Shown here: one piece after another, positions 56,202-64,000 of the stretch
Position numbering within the stretch: the stretch's first letter is position 1
Layout of the letters: each line of letters begins with the position of its first letter
Assembly (NCBI RefSeq): GCF_003640545.1
Contig: NZ_CP025121.1
Location: forward strand, 186,001 to 250,000
Reading direction: 5' to 3'
DNA: 64,000 nucleotides
DNA from: Candidatus Phytoplasma ziziphi
GTDB lineage: Bacteria; Bacillota_I; Bacilli_A; Acholeplasmatales; Acholeplasmataceae
Made by a program: the position numbers and the translations under genes
The notes under the pieces: model-generated
The model's database searches: none
What the model was told of the DNA's origin: nothing
Seen by the model: the letters and a program-made list of their open reading frames with translations, nothing else

Positions 56202-56666
56202 TTAAAAAAATTTCTTTTCTTTTCTAAGGTTGATAAAAAACTTTTTCAAAATATATTCACTTTCTTTCTCGAAAAAATCAGATTTAAAAGATATTTTCGA
56301 AATCAAACTTAAATTATTTAAAGAAAAATTATTTTTCAAACCTAGCCTTATATTAGGAGTACTATAATATATTTTTTTTACTCTTACTTGGAGTAATGCA
56401 CCCATGCACATAATACAAGGTTCTAAAGTTGTATAAATTATTATATCATTAAATCTATAATTTTTAAATTTTTTGTTTAATTTTTTTAAAATTAAAAATT
56501 CGGCATGACCAAAAAAAATTTTCTTCTTTTCAACATTATTATGTGCTCTAGCAATAACTTTATCATTTAAAACAGCTATAGCGCCAACTGGAACTTCGCC
56601 TTTTAAAAAAGCTTTTTGAGCTTCTTTAAAAGCTTCTTTCATATAAAAAAATTCTTTTGGTTTCAT
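56202..56666 (-). CDS. tadA: tRNA-specific adenosine deaminase
   Basis: The 154-residue protein has the zinc deaminase motifs GHAEFLIL (HAE) and TTLEPCIMCMGALLQ (PCxxC). It converts A34 to inosine in tRNA-Arg(ACG). Length fits. It lies directly upstream of the SRP RNA gene. Confidence 0.93.
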   Translation of the reverse strand: MKPKEFFYMKEAFKEAQKAFLKGEVPVGAIAVLNDKVIARAHNNVEKKKIFFGHAEFLILKKLNKKFKNYRFNDIIIYTTLEPCIMCMGALLQVRVKKIYYSTPNIRLGLKNNFSLNNLSLISKISFKSDFFEKESEYILKKFFINLRKEKKFF

Positions 56667-56687
56667 AATGGTTTTCTTTTTAAAAAA

Positions 56688-57263
56688 TTAATTTATAAAT
56701 TTATGACATTTTCTACAACGCGGTTCATGATAATTTTTTCCGCCTACTAAAACAATAGAATCAGTAGATTTAGGAATTGAACCATCGACTATTCTTTGAG
56801 TTCTATTTGCTTCTTTGCCACAAACATTACAAGAAGATTTTAATTTAATAACTTGATCAGCAATTGATAATAAATAATTCATAGATCCGAAGGGTCTTCC
56901 ACAAAAATCAAGTTCTAATCCTCCAATGATAATATGCATTCCACGATAAGATAAATTATTTACTATTTCTTTAATTTCTTGATCTAAAAATTGAGCCTCA
57001 TCGATAAACAAAACTTCGACATCTTTTTCTAATAAATCTAAAATATCTTTACTTTTATTTATTAAAAAAGAAAAAATAGTTTTCGAATCATGAGTTATTA
57101 ATTCTTTTTTTTGAGAATAACGATCATCAATTTTAGGTTTAACAACTAAAAATTTAATTCCTAAAGATTTAAAAAAATTAATTTTTTGAATCAATTTTGT
57201 TGTTTTTCCGGAAAACATAGGTCCGCAAATGATTTCAATAAAACCTTCTTTTTTTAAAACCAT
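56688..57263 (-). CDS. tdk: Thymidine kinase
   Basis: The 191-residue type II kinase has the P-loop CGPMFSGKTTKLIQ, VLFIDEAQFLD and a zinc lasso with CNVCGKEA and CRKCHKF. It phosphorylates imported thymidine. Order rpmE-tdk is common in Firmicutes. Confidence 0.95.
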   Translation of the reverse strand: MVLKKEGFIEIICGPMFSGKTTKLIQKINFFKSLGIKFLVVKPKIDDRYSQKKELITHDSKTIFSFLINKSKDILDLLEKDVEVLFIDEAQFLDQEIKEIVNNLSYRGMHIIIGGLELDFCGRPFGSMNYLLSIADQVIKLKSSCNVCGKEANRTQRIVDGSIPKSTDSIVLVGGKNYHEPRCRKCHKFIN

Positions 57264-57322
57264 TTTTTTATCAAGACCTTTCTTAACCTTATTTCAATTT
57301 TTTTAAAAATAAATTTTTTTAA

Positions 57323-57526
57323 TTAAGAATTATAACGTTTATTAAATTTATCTATTTGTCCTGCTACAGTTACAAAAACTTGTTTTCCAGTATAAAAAGA
57401 ATGACAATTAGAACAAATTTCAATTTTCATTTGTTTCATAACTGTTCCAATTTTATGTTTATGACTACAAGTAGCACAAATAACTTCAATCTCGTTAAAT
57501 TCTGGTTGTTGTTTTTTTGTTTTCAT
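57323..57526 (-). CDS. rpmE: 50S ribosomal protein L31
   Basis: From the ATG at 57526 the protein has 67 residues (MKTKKQQPEFNEIEVICATC) with two Cys pairs (CATC, CSNC), FYTGKQ and FNKRY, matching L31. A TTG six codons upstream is in frame, but the AGGGA site fits the ATG better. Confidence 0.92.
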   Translation of the reverse strand: MKTKKQQPEFNEIEVICATCSHKHKIGTVMKQMKIEICSNCHSFYTGKQVFVTVAGQIDKFNKRYNS

Positions 57527-57678
57527 AATAATGAAATCCCTCAATAATTTTTATATATAATCTTATATTAATATATAAATTTCTCTTTAAAAATAAAAAC
57601 AATATTATTAATTTAAATAATATAAATAAATATCATTTTTAATTATAACATTTAAAAATTTAAAAAATAAATTAAAAA

Positions 57679-58938
57679 CTAAAAATTATTTTTTTTATAA
57701 ATAGGAAATTTATTAGTCAATAATAATACTTTTTGTCTGACTTTTTCAATAACTTCTTCATTTTGATAATTATTTAAAATTTCGTCTATTAAATAAGCGA
57801 CTTCAATAAATTCTTTTTCTTCAAAACCTCTTGTAGTCATCGCTGGAGTTCCTATTCTGATACCACTAGCGTTAAAAACTTTTTCTTTATCGAAAGGAAT
57901 AACATTTTTATTAACAATAATATTAGCTTTTTGTAAAGCTTCAGAAGCTAATTTTCCATTTAAATTAGGATATTTATATTTTAAATCAATTAAAATTAAA
58001 TGATTTTCAGTTTTTCCACTTACTAAACGATGACCTAATTTAGAAAAAGTATCAGCCAAAGAAAGAGAATTTTTTAATATTTGTTGTTGATAAATATTAA
58101 AATTTTCTTGTAAAGCTTCTTCGAAAGCTACTGCTTTAGCAGCGATAACATGCATTAAGGGACCGCCTTGAGTTCCTGGAAAAACACCTTTATTTATTTT
58201 TTTCATAACTTCTTCATTATTACTTAAAATAATTCCGCCTCTCGGACCTCTTAGAGTTTTATGAGTAGTCGAAGTAACAACATCTGCTTTCGCTAAAAAA
58301 GGACAAGGATGTAGCTTAGCAGCGATTAATCCAGCAATATGAGCGATATCAGCCATTAAATAAGCGCCAACCTCATCAGCAATTTCTCTAAATTTTTGAA
58401 AATCAATAATTCTAGAATAAGAAGAAGCTCCGGCTATAATTAACTTTGGTTTTACCTTATGAGCTATTTCTCTTAATTTTTGATAATCAATTGTTTCCGT
58501 TTCTTGAGAAACCCCATAACTATAAGAATTAAAAAATTTACCAGAAAAACTAACATGATGACCATGAGTTAAATGACCTCCATCATTCAAAGACATACCC
58601 AAAATAACATCATAAGGTTTTAATAAAGATTGAAAAACAGCCATATTAGCTTGAGATCCTGAATGCGGTTGAACATTAGCAAATTTAACATTAAATAACT
58701 TTTTAACTTTTTCAATTGCTATTTGCTCTATTTCATCTATATATTCACAACCGTCATAATATCTTTTTTTTGGATATCCTTCGGCATATTTATTTGTTAA
58801 AACACTACCTTGAGCTTCTAAAACTGACTTAGAAACGAAATTTTCGGAAGCAATTAATTCTAAATGTTTTCCTTGCCTTTCTTCTTCTTTTCTAATAATT
58901 TCAAAAATTTCATAATGATTATTCTTTAAAAAATCCAT
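57679..58938 (-). CDS. glyA: Serine hydroxymethyltransferase
   Basis: The 419-residue PLP enzyme has [18 protein letters not shown], the lysine motif [16 protein letters not shown] and the C-terminal [12 protein letters not shown]. It links serine-glycine conversion to one-carbon folate units. Full length. Confidence 0.97.
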   Translation of the reverse strand: MDFLKNNHYEIFEIIRKEEERQGKHLELIASENFVSKSVLEAQGSVLTNKYAEGYPKKRYYDGCEYIDEIEQIAIEKVKKLFNVKFANVQPHSGSQANMAVFQSLLKPYDVILGMSLNDGGHLTHGHHVSFSGKFFNSYSYGVSQETETIDYQKLREIAHKVKPKLIIAGASSYSRIIDFQKFREIADEVGAYLMADIAHIAGLIAAKLHPCPFLAKADVVTSTTHKTLRGPRGGIILSNNEEVMKKINKGVFPGTQGGPLMHVIAAKAVAFEEALQENFNIYQQQILKNSLSLADTFSKLGHRLVSGKTENHLILIDLKYKYPNLNGKLASEALQKANIIVNKNVIPFDKEKVFNASGIRIGTPAMTTRGFEEKEFIEVAYLIDEILNNYQNEEVIEKVRQKVLLLTNKFPIYKKNNF

Positions 58939-59796
58939 TTTTATTATTAACTTTCTTAATATAATATTTTTTCGAAATTAAAAATATTTTTAAAATACTA
59001 TTTTGTAAAAATAAAAAAACATTTAACTTTATTATACTTTTAAAAAAATAATTTTCAAAAAAATTCCATCAAAAAATTATTAAAACAAAAAATCTTAAAA
59101 AAACTTAATTTTTTTTAATTAAAAAAAATAATAAAAAAAATTTAGTCACATTTTTAAAAAAGTGAATAAATTTTTAAAAAACAAATTTTAATACTCAAAA
59201 AATATTTAAAATTGAAGAAAAAAAATTATAAAAAAAATGACTAAATTCAAGTTAGTAACTTTTTAATTCTAAAATATTTTATATTTATTTTATATTTTTT
59301 AAAAAAACAAAAACAAAAATAAATAATAAATTAAAAAATTTAATTATTTTTATAAAAAATTATCAAAAATATTAAAATAAAAAAATATAACTAAAGTGCA
59401 AAAAAATAGACTAACTCAAAAAAAAATGTGACTAAAGTACAAAAAAAATAGACTAACTTTTTTTTAAAAAAAATTTTTTTCTTCATTTTTAACCGATAAA
59501 TAATAATTAATTTTAAAAAATAAAAAAAATTAGTCGTTTTTTTACGTCTTAACAACAATAATAATAATAAAATATAAATAAATAATAAATTAAAAAATAT
59601 TTTTTTAAAATAATAAAAATTAAATAGTTTTTATTATTTATTTTATTAAAAAAAATAAGTTATAATTTTAAATACAAAAGATAAAAATAAAAGATAAAAA
59701 TATTTAATAAACTCTAAAATTTTTAAAAAAATTTATTAAATATTTTATTAATAAATTATATAAAAAAAATAAAACAAGGAGTTAAACAATTATTAA
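58939..59796. other. AT-rich gap with iteron-like repeats
   Basis: No gene. A near-perfect 30-base direct repeat lies at 59388-59417 and 59429-59458 (core ACTAAAGT-CAAAAAA-TAGACTAACT). Further TnACTAA/TTAGTnA motifs lie near 59142, 59240, 59255 and 59530. The extreme AT content and closeness to dnaA make it one candidate for an origin or for a regulator binding region of the nrd gene. Confidence 0.5.
59388..59458. repeat. Two-copy 30-bp direct repeat
   Basis: Copies at 59388-59417 and 59429-59458 differ at a few positions and repeat with a 41-base period. Confidence 0.8.
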
Positions 59797-62277
59797 ATGA
59801 AAAATCAAAAAATAAAAATAGTATACGACGGCCTTGAAAAAGGAAATATTTTCGAATTTGTTCAAAAATTATCTGAATTTAAATTAGAAAAAATTCAAGA
59901 TTTTAAAAATGAAAATGAAAATATTTTTTTGATAACTAAAACTGTTAAATATGGAGAAATTCCTGATACTACTGAAAATTTTTTGAAAAAATATACTCAT
60001 TTAATAATTGGTATTGCAGTTTCAGGAAATAAAAATTTCGGAAATAATTTCGCTAAAGCCGGAGATTTAATATCAGAAAAATTTAATATTCCTTTAGTTC
60101 TAAAATTCGAAAATAAAGGTTTTAATGAAGATATTGAATATATTAGAAAATGGTTAAATAATTTTATAAATATAAAAAATAACAATAAACGTATTCCTTC
60201 TTATATAACTTTAAATAATCAAATAATAGATGGAGAAGGAAAAATAAAAGATTTAAATAAAGATCAAGAAGCTTTAAAATCTTATTTTAAAGACGAAATT
60301 AATCCTAAATTAAAAAAATTTCAAACTTTAAACGAAAAACTTGATTTTTTAATTAAAAACAAATATTACGAAGAAGATTTTTTAAAGCTATACACACGTG
60401 AAGCGATTAAACAAATTTATCAGTTAGCTTATTCTTTTAATTTTAAATTTAATTCTTTTATCGGTGCTTTTAAATTTTATAACGATTATTCATTAAAAAC
60501 GCGAGACAAAAAGTTTTATTTAGAAAGTTATGAAGATCGTTTAGTCACTAATGCTTTATATCATGCTTCTGGTAATTTTCAATTAGCACAAGAATTAATT
60601 AAGAATTTAATGAAACAAAATTTTACTCCAGCGACACCAACATTATTAAATACAGGCCTTAAAAAAAGAGGAGAATTTGTTTCTTGTTTTTTATTAGAAG
60701 CAGGTGATTCTTTAAACGATATCGCACGCATTGTTGAATTTGCGATGCAGTTATCTAAAATTGGCGGTGGAGTTTCGATTAGTTTAAGTAATTTAAGAGC
60801 TAAAGGTGAAACCATTAAAGAAATGAAAAACACTTGTAAAGGAGTCATCGGAGTCGCGAAGCTTTTGGATCATTCCTTTAGATACGCTGATCAAATGGGA
60901 CAACGTTTGGGCGCTGGTGCTGTTTATTTAAATGTTTTTCATTCTGATATTGAAGATTTTTTGAATTCTAAAAAATTGAATGCCGATGAAGATATTCGTT
61001 TAAAAACATTATCATTAGGAGTTATCGTTCCTAATAAAATGTTAGAACTAGCGCGAAAAAATGAAAAGATGGCACTTTTTTATCCTCATACTATTTATAA
61101 AGAATATCATATTAGTTTTTCAGATGTTGGGGTTAATATGGATAAATGGTATCCTATTTTATTAGCTAATCCGAAAATACGTAAAAGATTTATTAATCCA
61201 CGTTCTTTATTAGAATTAATTGCTCAATTACAAGGTGAATCTGGTTATCCTTATCTAATGTTTTGTGACAACGCTAATGCTGTTAATACCTCCGAAAATA
61301 AAATCAAATTTTCTAATTTATGTACTGAAATTTTACAACCTACTTTAACTTCTTATTATGCTTCTTATAACGAAAGAGAAAAAGACCGTATTGGAATGGA
61401 TATCTCTTGTAATTTAGCTTCAGGACATATGGGAAATATGATGAAAAATAAAAATATTAAAGAAACTGTTTTTTCAGCGATGGAAATTATGAATTCAGTC
61501 TCTTTGAAAACTAAAATTAAACATGTTCCCTCTGTTTTTAAAGCTAATAATTTAAATCGTAGTGTTGGTTTCGGAATTATGGGTCATCATGGTTTTTTAG
61601 CTGAAAATATGATTAATTTTGGTAGTCAAGAAAATATCGAATTTATTGATGTTTTTTTTAATATAGTTAATTATTATTCACTTTTACATTCTTGTTTGAA
61701 AGCTGAAGAAACTGGTGAAAAGTTTTTTCAATTTGAAAAATCTACTTACGCTAGTGGGGAGTATTTTAAAGATAAAAAGGCTATTTTCCCAAAGCTTTCT
61801 AAAATTAAAGAACTTTTTGAAGGAATAGAAATTCCTAGTGATGAAGATTGGTCAAATTTAAAAGTCAAAGTAATGAAACATGGGTTATATAATTCACATC
61901 GTTTAGCGGTTGCTCCAAATGGGTCTATTGGTTATATTATGTCCGCCACACCTTCTTTAACTCCTATTAAGCAATTAGTAGAAGAAAGAACTTATGGAAA
62001 TTCTAAAACTTATTTTCCAGCTCCAAATTTAGCTGATTATTCTTTTATGTATCAAACCGCTTATAAAATGAATAAATTCAAATTAATTGATGTGATCGCG
62101 ACAGCACAAAAACATATCGATCAAGGAATTTCATTTGAATTATGTATTTCTTCTGATATTACAACTAGAGAATTATCAAGATATTATTTATACGCTCATC
62201 ATAAGGGGATTAAAACACTTTATTACACGAGAACCCAAAAATTAAAGATTTTCGAATGCGAAAGTTGTGGTATTTAG
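59797..62277 (+). CDS. nrdE: Fused NrdI-NrdE class Ib ribonucleotide reductase
   Basis: The 826-residue protein joins two parts. Residues 1-125 match NrdI, the flavodoxin that activates NrdF: GEIPDTTENFL, GIAVSGNKNFGNNFAKAGDL and SEKFNIPLVLKFE. From about residue 137 (PSYITLNNQI) it is NrdE, with FVSCFLLEAGDS, the radical-site motif NLCTEIL and the C-terminal CESC thiols. NrdE reduces ribonucleotides with NrdF, which is not in the window. The reading frame is continuous. The AAGGAG site lies 15 bases before the ATG, longer than usual. Confidence 0.92.
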   Translation: MKNQKIKIVYDGLEKGNIFEFVQKLSEFKLEKIQDFKNENENIFLITKTVKYGEIPDTTENFLKKYTHLIIGIAVSGNKNFGNNFAKAGDLISEKFNIPLVLKFENKGFNEDIEYIRKWLNNFINIKNNNKRIPSYITLNNQIIDGEGKIKDLNKDQEALKSYFKDEINPKLKKFQTLNEKLDFLIKNKYYEEDFLKLYTREAIKQIYQLAYSFNFKFNSFIGAFKFYNDYSLKTRDKKFYLESYEDRLVTNALYHASGNFQLAQELIKNLMKQNFTPATPTLLNTGLKKRGEFVSCFLLEAGDSLNDIARIVEFAMQLSKIGGGVSISLSNLRAKGETIKEMKNTCKGVIGVAKLLDHSFRYADQMGQRLGAGAVYLNVFHSDIEDFLNSKKLNADEDIRLKTLSLGVIVPNKMLELARKNEKMALFYPHTIYKEYHISFSDVGVNMDKWYPILLANPKIRKRFINPRSLLELIAQLQGESGYPYLMFCDNANAVNTSENKIKFSNLCTEILQPTLTSYYASYNEREKDRIGMDISCNLASGHMGNMMKNKNIKETVFSAMEIMNSVSLKTKIKHVPSVFKANNLNRSVGFGIMGHHGFLAENMINFGSQENIEFIDVFFNIVNYYSLLHSCLKAEETGEKFFQFEKSTYASGEYFKDKKAIFPKLSKIKELFEGIEIPSDEDWSNLKVKVMKHGLYNSHRLAVAPNGSIGYIMSATPSLTPIKQLVEERTYGNSKTYFPAPNLADYSFMYQTAYKMNKFKLIDVIATAQKHIDQGISFELCISSDITTRELSRYYLYAHHKGIKTLYYTRTQKLKIFECESCGI

Positions 62278-62386
62278 ATTAATATTTTTTAAATTATTAT
62301 TAATAAGAAAGTTTTATTAAAATTTTCTGATAATTTTTTTAAAAAAACCTTTTTTATATATAAATCATTTTTAAAAGGTAAATTAA

Positions 62387-63757
62387 ATGGAAGAAAAAAA
62401 ATTGTCAAAAAAGGAAATTTGGGAAAGTATTTTGGAAGATTTATCTTTTATTTATAGTGAAAAAGTTTTCGAAGAAACTTTTTCTAATATCCAATTATAT
62501 AAAATAGAAGATGAAATTTTTTTTATTTTAGTTGATAATGAATTTATTAAAAATAAAATTTTAAATAATTATTTAAATAAAATAGAAAATATTTCCGAAA
62601 AATATTCTCAAGAAAAAATATCTTTTCGATTTATTTCTGCAAAAGAAATTCCAAAAGAAGAAAAAAAAATAAAAAAAGAAGAAAATAAAAAAATTGATTC
62701 GAGTGATTACTATTTAGGAAATTTAGAATCTAAATACACCTTTGATAATTTTGTTCCTGGGATGAGTAATGAGTTTGCTTTTGAGATGGCCAAGAAAATT
62801 GCTAATTCAGAAAAAATAGAAACAAATCCTTTATATATTTTCGGTTCGGTTGGTTTAGGAAAAACACATTTAATGCAAGCTATCGGAAATCATATTTTAG
62901 AAAAAACATCTAATAAAAAAGTTTTATATATTAAAGCAGATGAATTTATAGAAGATTTTATTAATAAATTAAGAAAAGAAAAAATAGATGATTTTAATGA
63001 TAAGTACAGGAGTATTGATGTTTTTTTAGTAGATGATATTCAGACAATGTCAGAAGCAACTAGAACTCAAATGGAATTTTTTAAAATCTTTGATTATCTT
63101 AATTTGAATAAAAAAAAAATAGTGATTACAAGTGATAAAAGTGTTTCAGAATTGAAAAATATTATGGAAAGATTAACCAATCGATTTAAAGCAGGATTAG
63201 TAGTAGATATTAAAAAACCAGATCTTAAACATCGTCTTGATATTTTAAAAAAAAAAATATTTTCGATTCAAGGCGAAGGCGAAAATATTCAATTAAAAAA
63301 AGAAATTTTGAATTTTATTTCTTCTAATTTTTGTGATAATATAAGGGAAATGGAAGGAGCTTTATTTAGACTTTTAAATTATTTTCAAATTTATAAATTA
63401 GAAATTAATTTAAAAAATACCAAAGAAGCTTTAGGACCTTTATTAAAAAGTAAGAAAAATGTTTCCGAAGAAGAAATTAATTCCGAAAAAATTAAAAAAA
63501 TAGTAAGTAGTTTTTATAATATTAATATTAGGGATTTGGTTGGTGACAAAAAAAATTCTAAATATACTTTACCACGACATATTGCTATTTATTTTTTGAA
63601 AAAAATAAATAATATTTCTTTTAAAACAATAAGTTTTATTTTTAATAAAAAATATTCTTCTATTTTTAAGGCTTATAAAAAAATTGAAGAAAAAATAGAA
63701 CAAAATGAAGAATTAAAAAAAGTTGTAGAATTTATTTTAAAAAAAATAAATAATTAA
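62387..63757 (+). CDS. dnaA: Chromosomal replication initiator DnaA
   Basis: The 456-residue protein has the AAA+ domain (FGSVGLGKTHLMQAIGN, VFLVDDIQTM) and the C-terminal domain IV (YTLPRHIAIYFLKK). The DnaA box-binding signature is degenerate compared with the usual DHTTV motif. AAAGGTAAATTAA precedes the ATG. Confidence 0.95.
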   Translation: MEEKKLSKKEIWESILEDLSFIYSEKVFEETFSNIQLYKIEDEIFFILVDNEFIKNKILNNYLNKIENISEKYSQEKISFRFISAKEIPKEEKKIKKEENKKIDSSDYYLGNLESKYTFDNFVPGMSNEFAFEMAKKIANSEKIETNPLYIFGSVGLGKTHLMQAIGNHILEKTSNKKVLYIKADEFIEDFINKLRKEKIDDFNDKYRSIDVFLVDDIQTMSEATRTQMEFFKIFDYLNLNKKKIVITSDKSVSELKNIMERLTNRFKAGLVVDIKKPDLKHRLDILKKKIFSIQGEGENIQLKKEILNFISSNFCDNIREMEGALFRLLNYFQIYKLEINLKNTKEALGPLLKSKKNVSEEEINSEKIKKIVSSFYNINIRDLVGDKKNSKYTLPRHIAIYFLKKINNISFKTISFIFNKKYSSIFKAYKKIEEKIEQNEELKKVVEFILKKINN

Positions 63758-63790
63758 AAAATTATTTTAAGGAAAATAAGAAATTGAAAT

Positions 63791-64000
63791 ATGAATTTCG
63801 AAATAAAAAAAGAAGTTTTTTTGCATTATTTAAATCAAATTCAAAAAATACTTCCTCAAAAAACTTTTTTTCCTATATATTACTACATAAAAATAGATCT
63901 TAAAAAAGATGTTTTATTTTTAGAAGTTAATAATAGTCATATTTTTGTAAAAATAAAAGTAGAAGATGAAAGTTTAAAAGTATATGAAGAAGGAATTTTT
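63791..64000 (+). CDS. dnaN: DNA polymerase III sliding clamp, 5' part
   Basis: Seventy codons from the ATG at 63791 to the window edge (MNFEIKKEVFLHYLNQIQKI, then FPIYYYIKIDL). Position 34 bases after dnaA and the beginning fit the beta clamp. The rest is outside the window. Confidence 0.85.
   Translation, partial: MNFEIKKEVFLHYLNQIQKILPQKTFFPIYYYIKIDLKKDVLFLEVNNSHIFVKIKVEDESLKVYEEGIF

Overview
The window is a piece of a phytoplasma chromosome ('Candidatus Phytoplasma', Acholeplasmatales). The DNA is extremely AT-rich. The genes are a reduced Firmicute-like core set. TGA is used as a true stop codon (alaS/ruvX and rpoD/trmK join by ATGA overlaps) and tryptophan is TGG, which rules out the Mycoplasma/Spiroplasma code. 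A degenerate mobile-unit (PMU-like) island sits inside the core genes. I cannot name the species from the sequence alone.

Layout. 1-4300: sufS, then an AT-rich gap and a DUF234-type AAA ATPase whose frame is broken at an A8 run. 4303-22783: a long minus-strand core block in conserved Firmicute order: OsmC-like, YneF, rsmD, yqeK, yqeG, greA, trmR, ruvX, alaS, rpmF, tRNA-Arg(TCT), trmK, rpoD, dnaG, glyQS, era, ybeY, rpsU, a SecG candidate, lon, tig. 23011-24360: a membrane protein fused to a PmtA-like methyltransferase, ending inside a terminal repeat. 24349-44298: an accessory island bounded by inverted repeats. It holds a decayed plasmid-like module (rolling-circle rep, dnaG, small membrane proteins), an 8.6-kb PMU-like unit with its own inverted repeats (helicase loader, YqaJ nuclease, HU, small membrane and coiled-coil proteins, AAA+ ATPase), decayed dam and other relics, and a 1.1-kb non-coding element with about 120-bp inverted repeats. 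44433-52772: rluB and a peptide ABC transporter (dppFDBC plus two tandem binding proteins). 52875-58938: rsmG, mnmG, 4.5S SRP RNA, tadA, tdk, rpmE, glyA. 59797-64000: a fused NrdI-NrdE ribonucleotide reductase, dnaA and the start of dnaN.

How the genes fit together. The core blocks supply transcription start (rpoD), replication start (dnaA, dnaN, dnaG), tRNA and rRNA modification (trmK, trmR, mnmG, rsmG, rsmD, tadA, rluB), protein targeting and quality control (SRP RNA, putative SecG, trigger factor, Lon), nucleotide supply (tdk, glyA, NrdIE) and peptide import. The transporter and the thymidine kinase fit a parasite that takes precursors from its host. The island genes are mostly replication and recombination functions plus membrane proteins. 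Many are broken by frameshifts or stops, and no transposase is visible, so the island looks immobile or dependent on functions elsewhere.

Most notable observations: the NrdI-NrdE fusion; a SecG-like small protein next to lon; a short structured GC-richer island inside a 1.1-kb inverted-repeat element; an apparent ATT start for dppF; a fossil permease fragment between duplicated binding-protein genes; and a three-part inverted repeat in the leader of the PMU operon.
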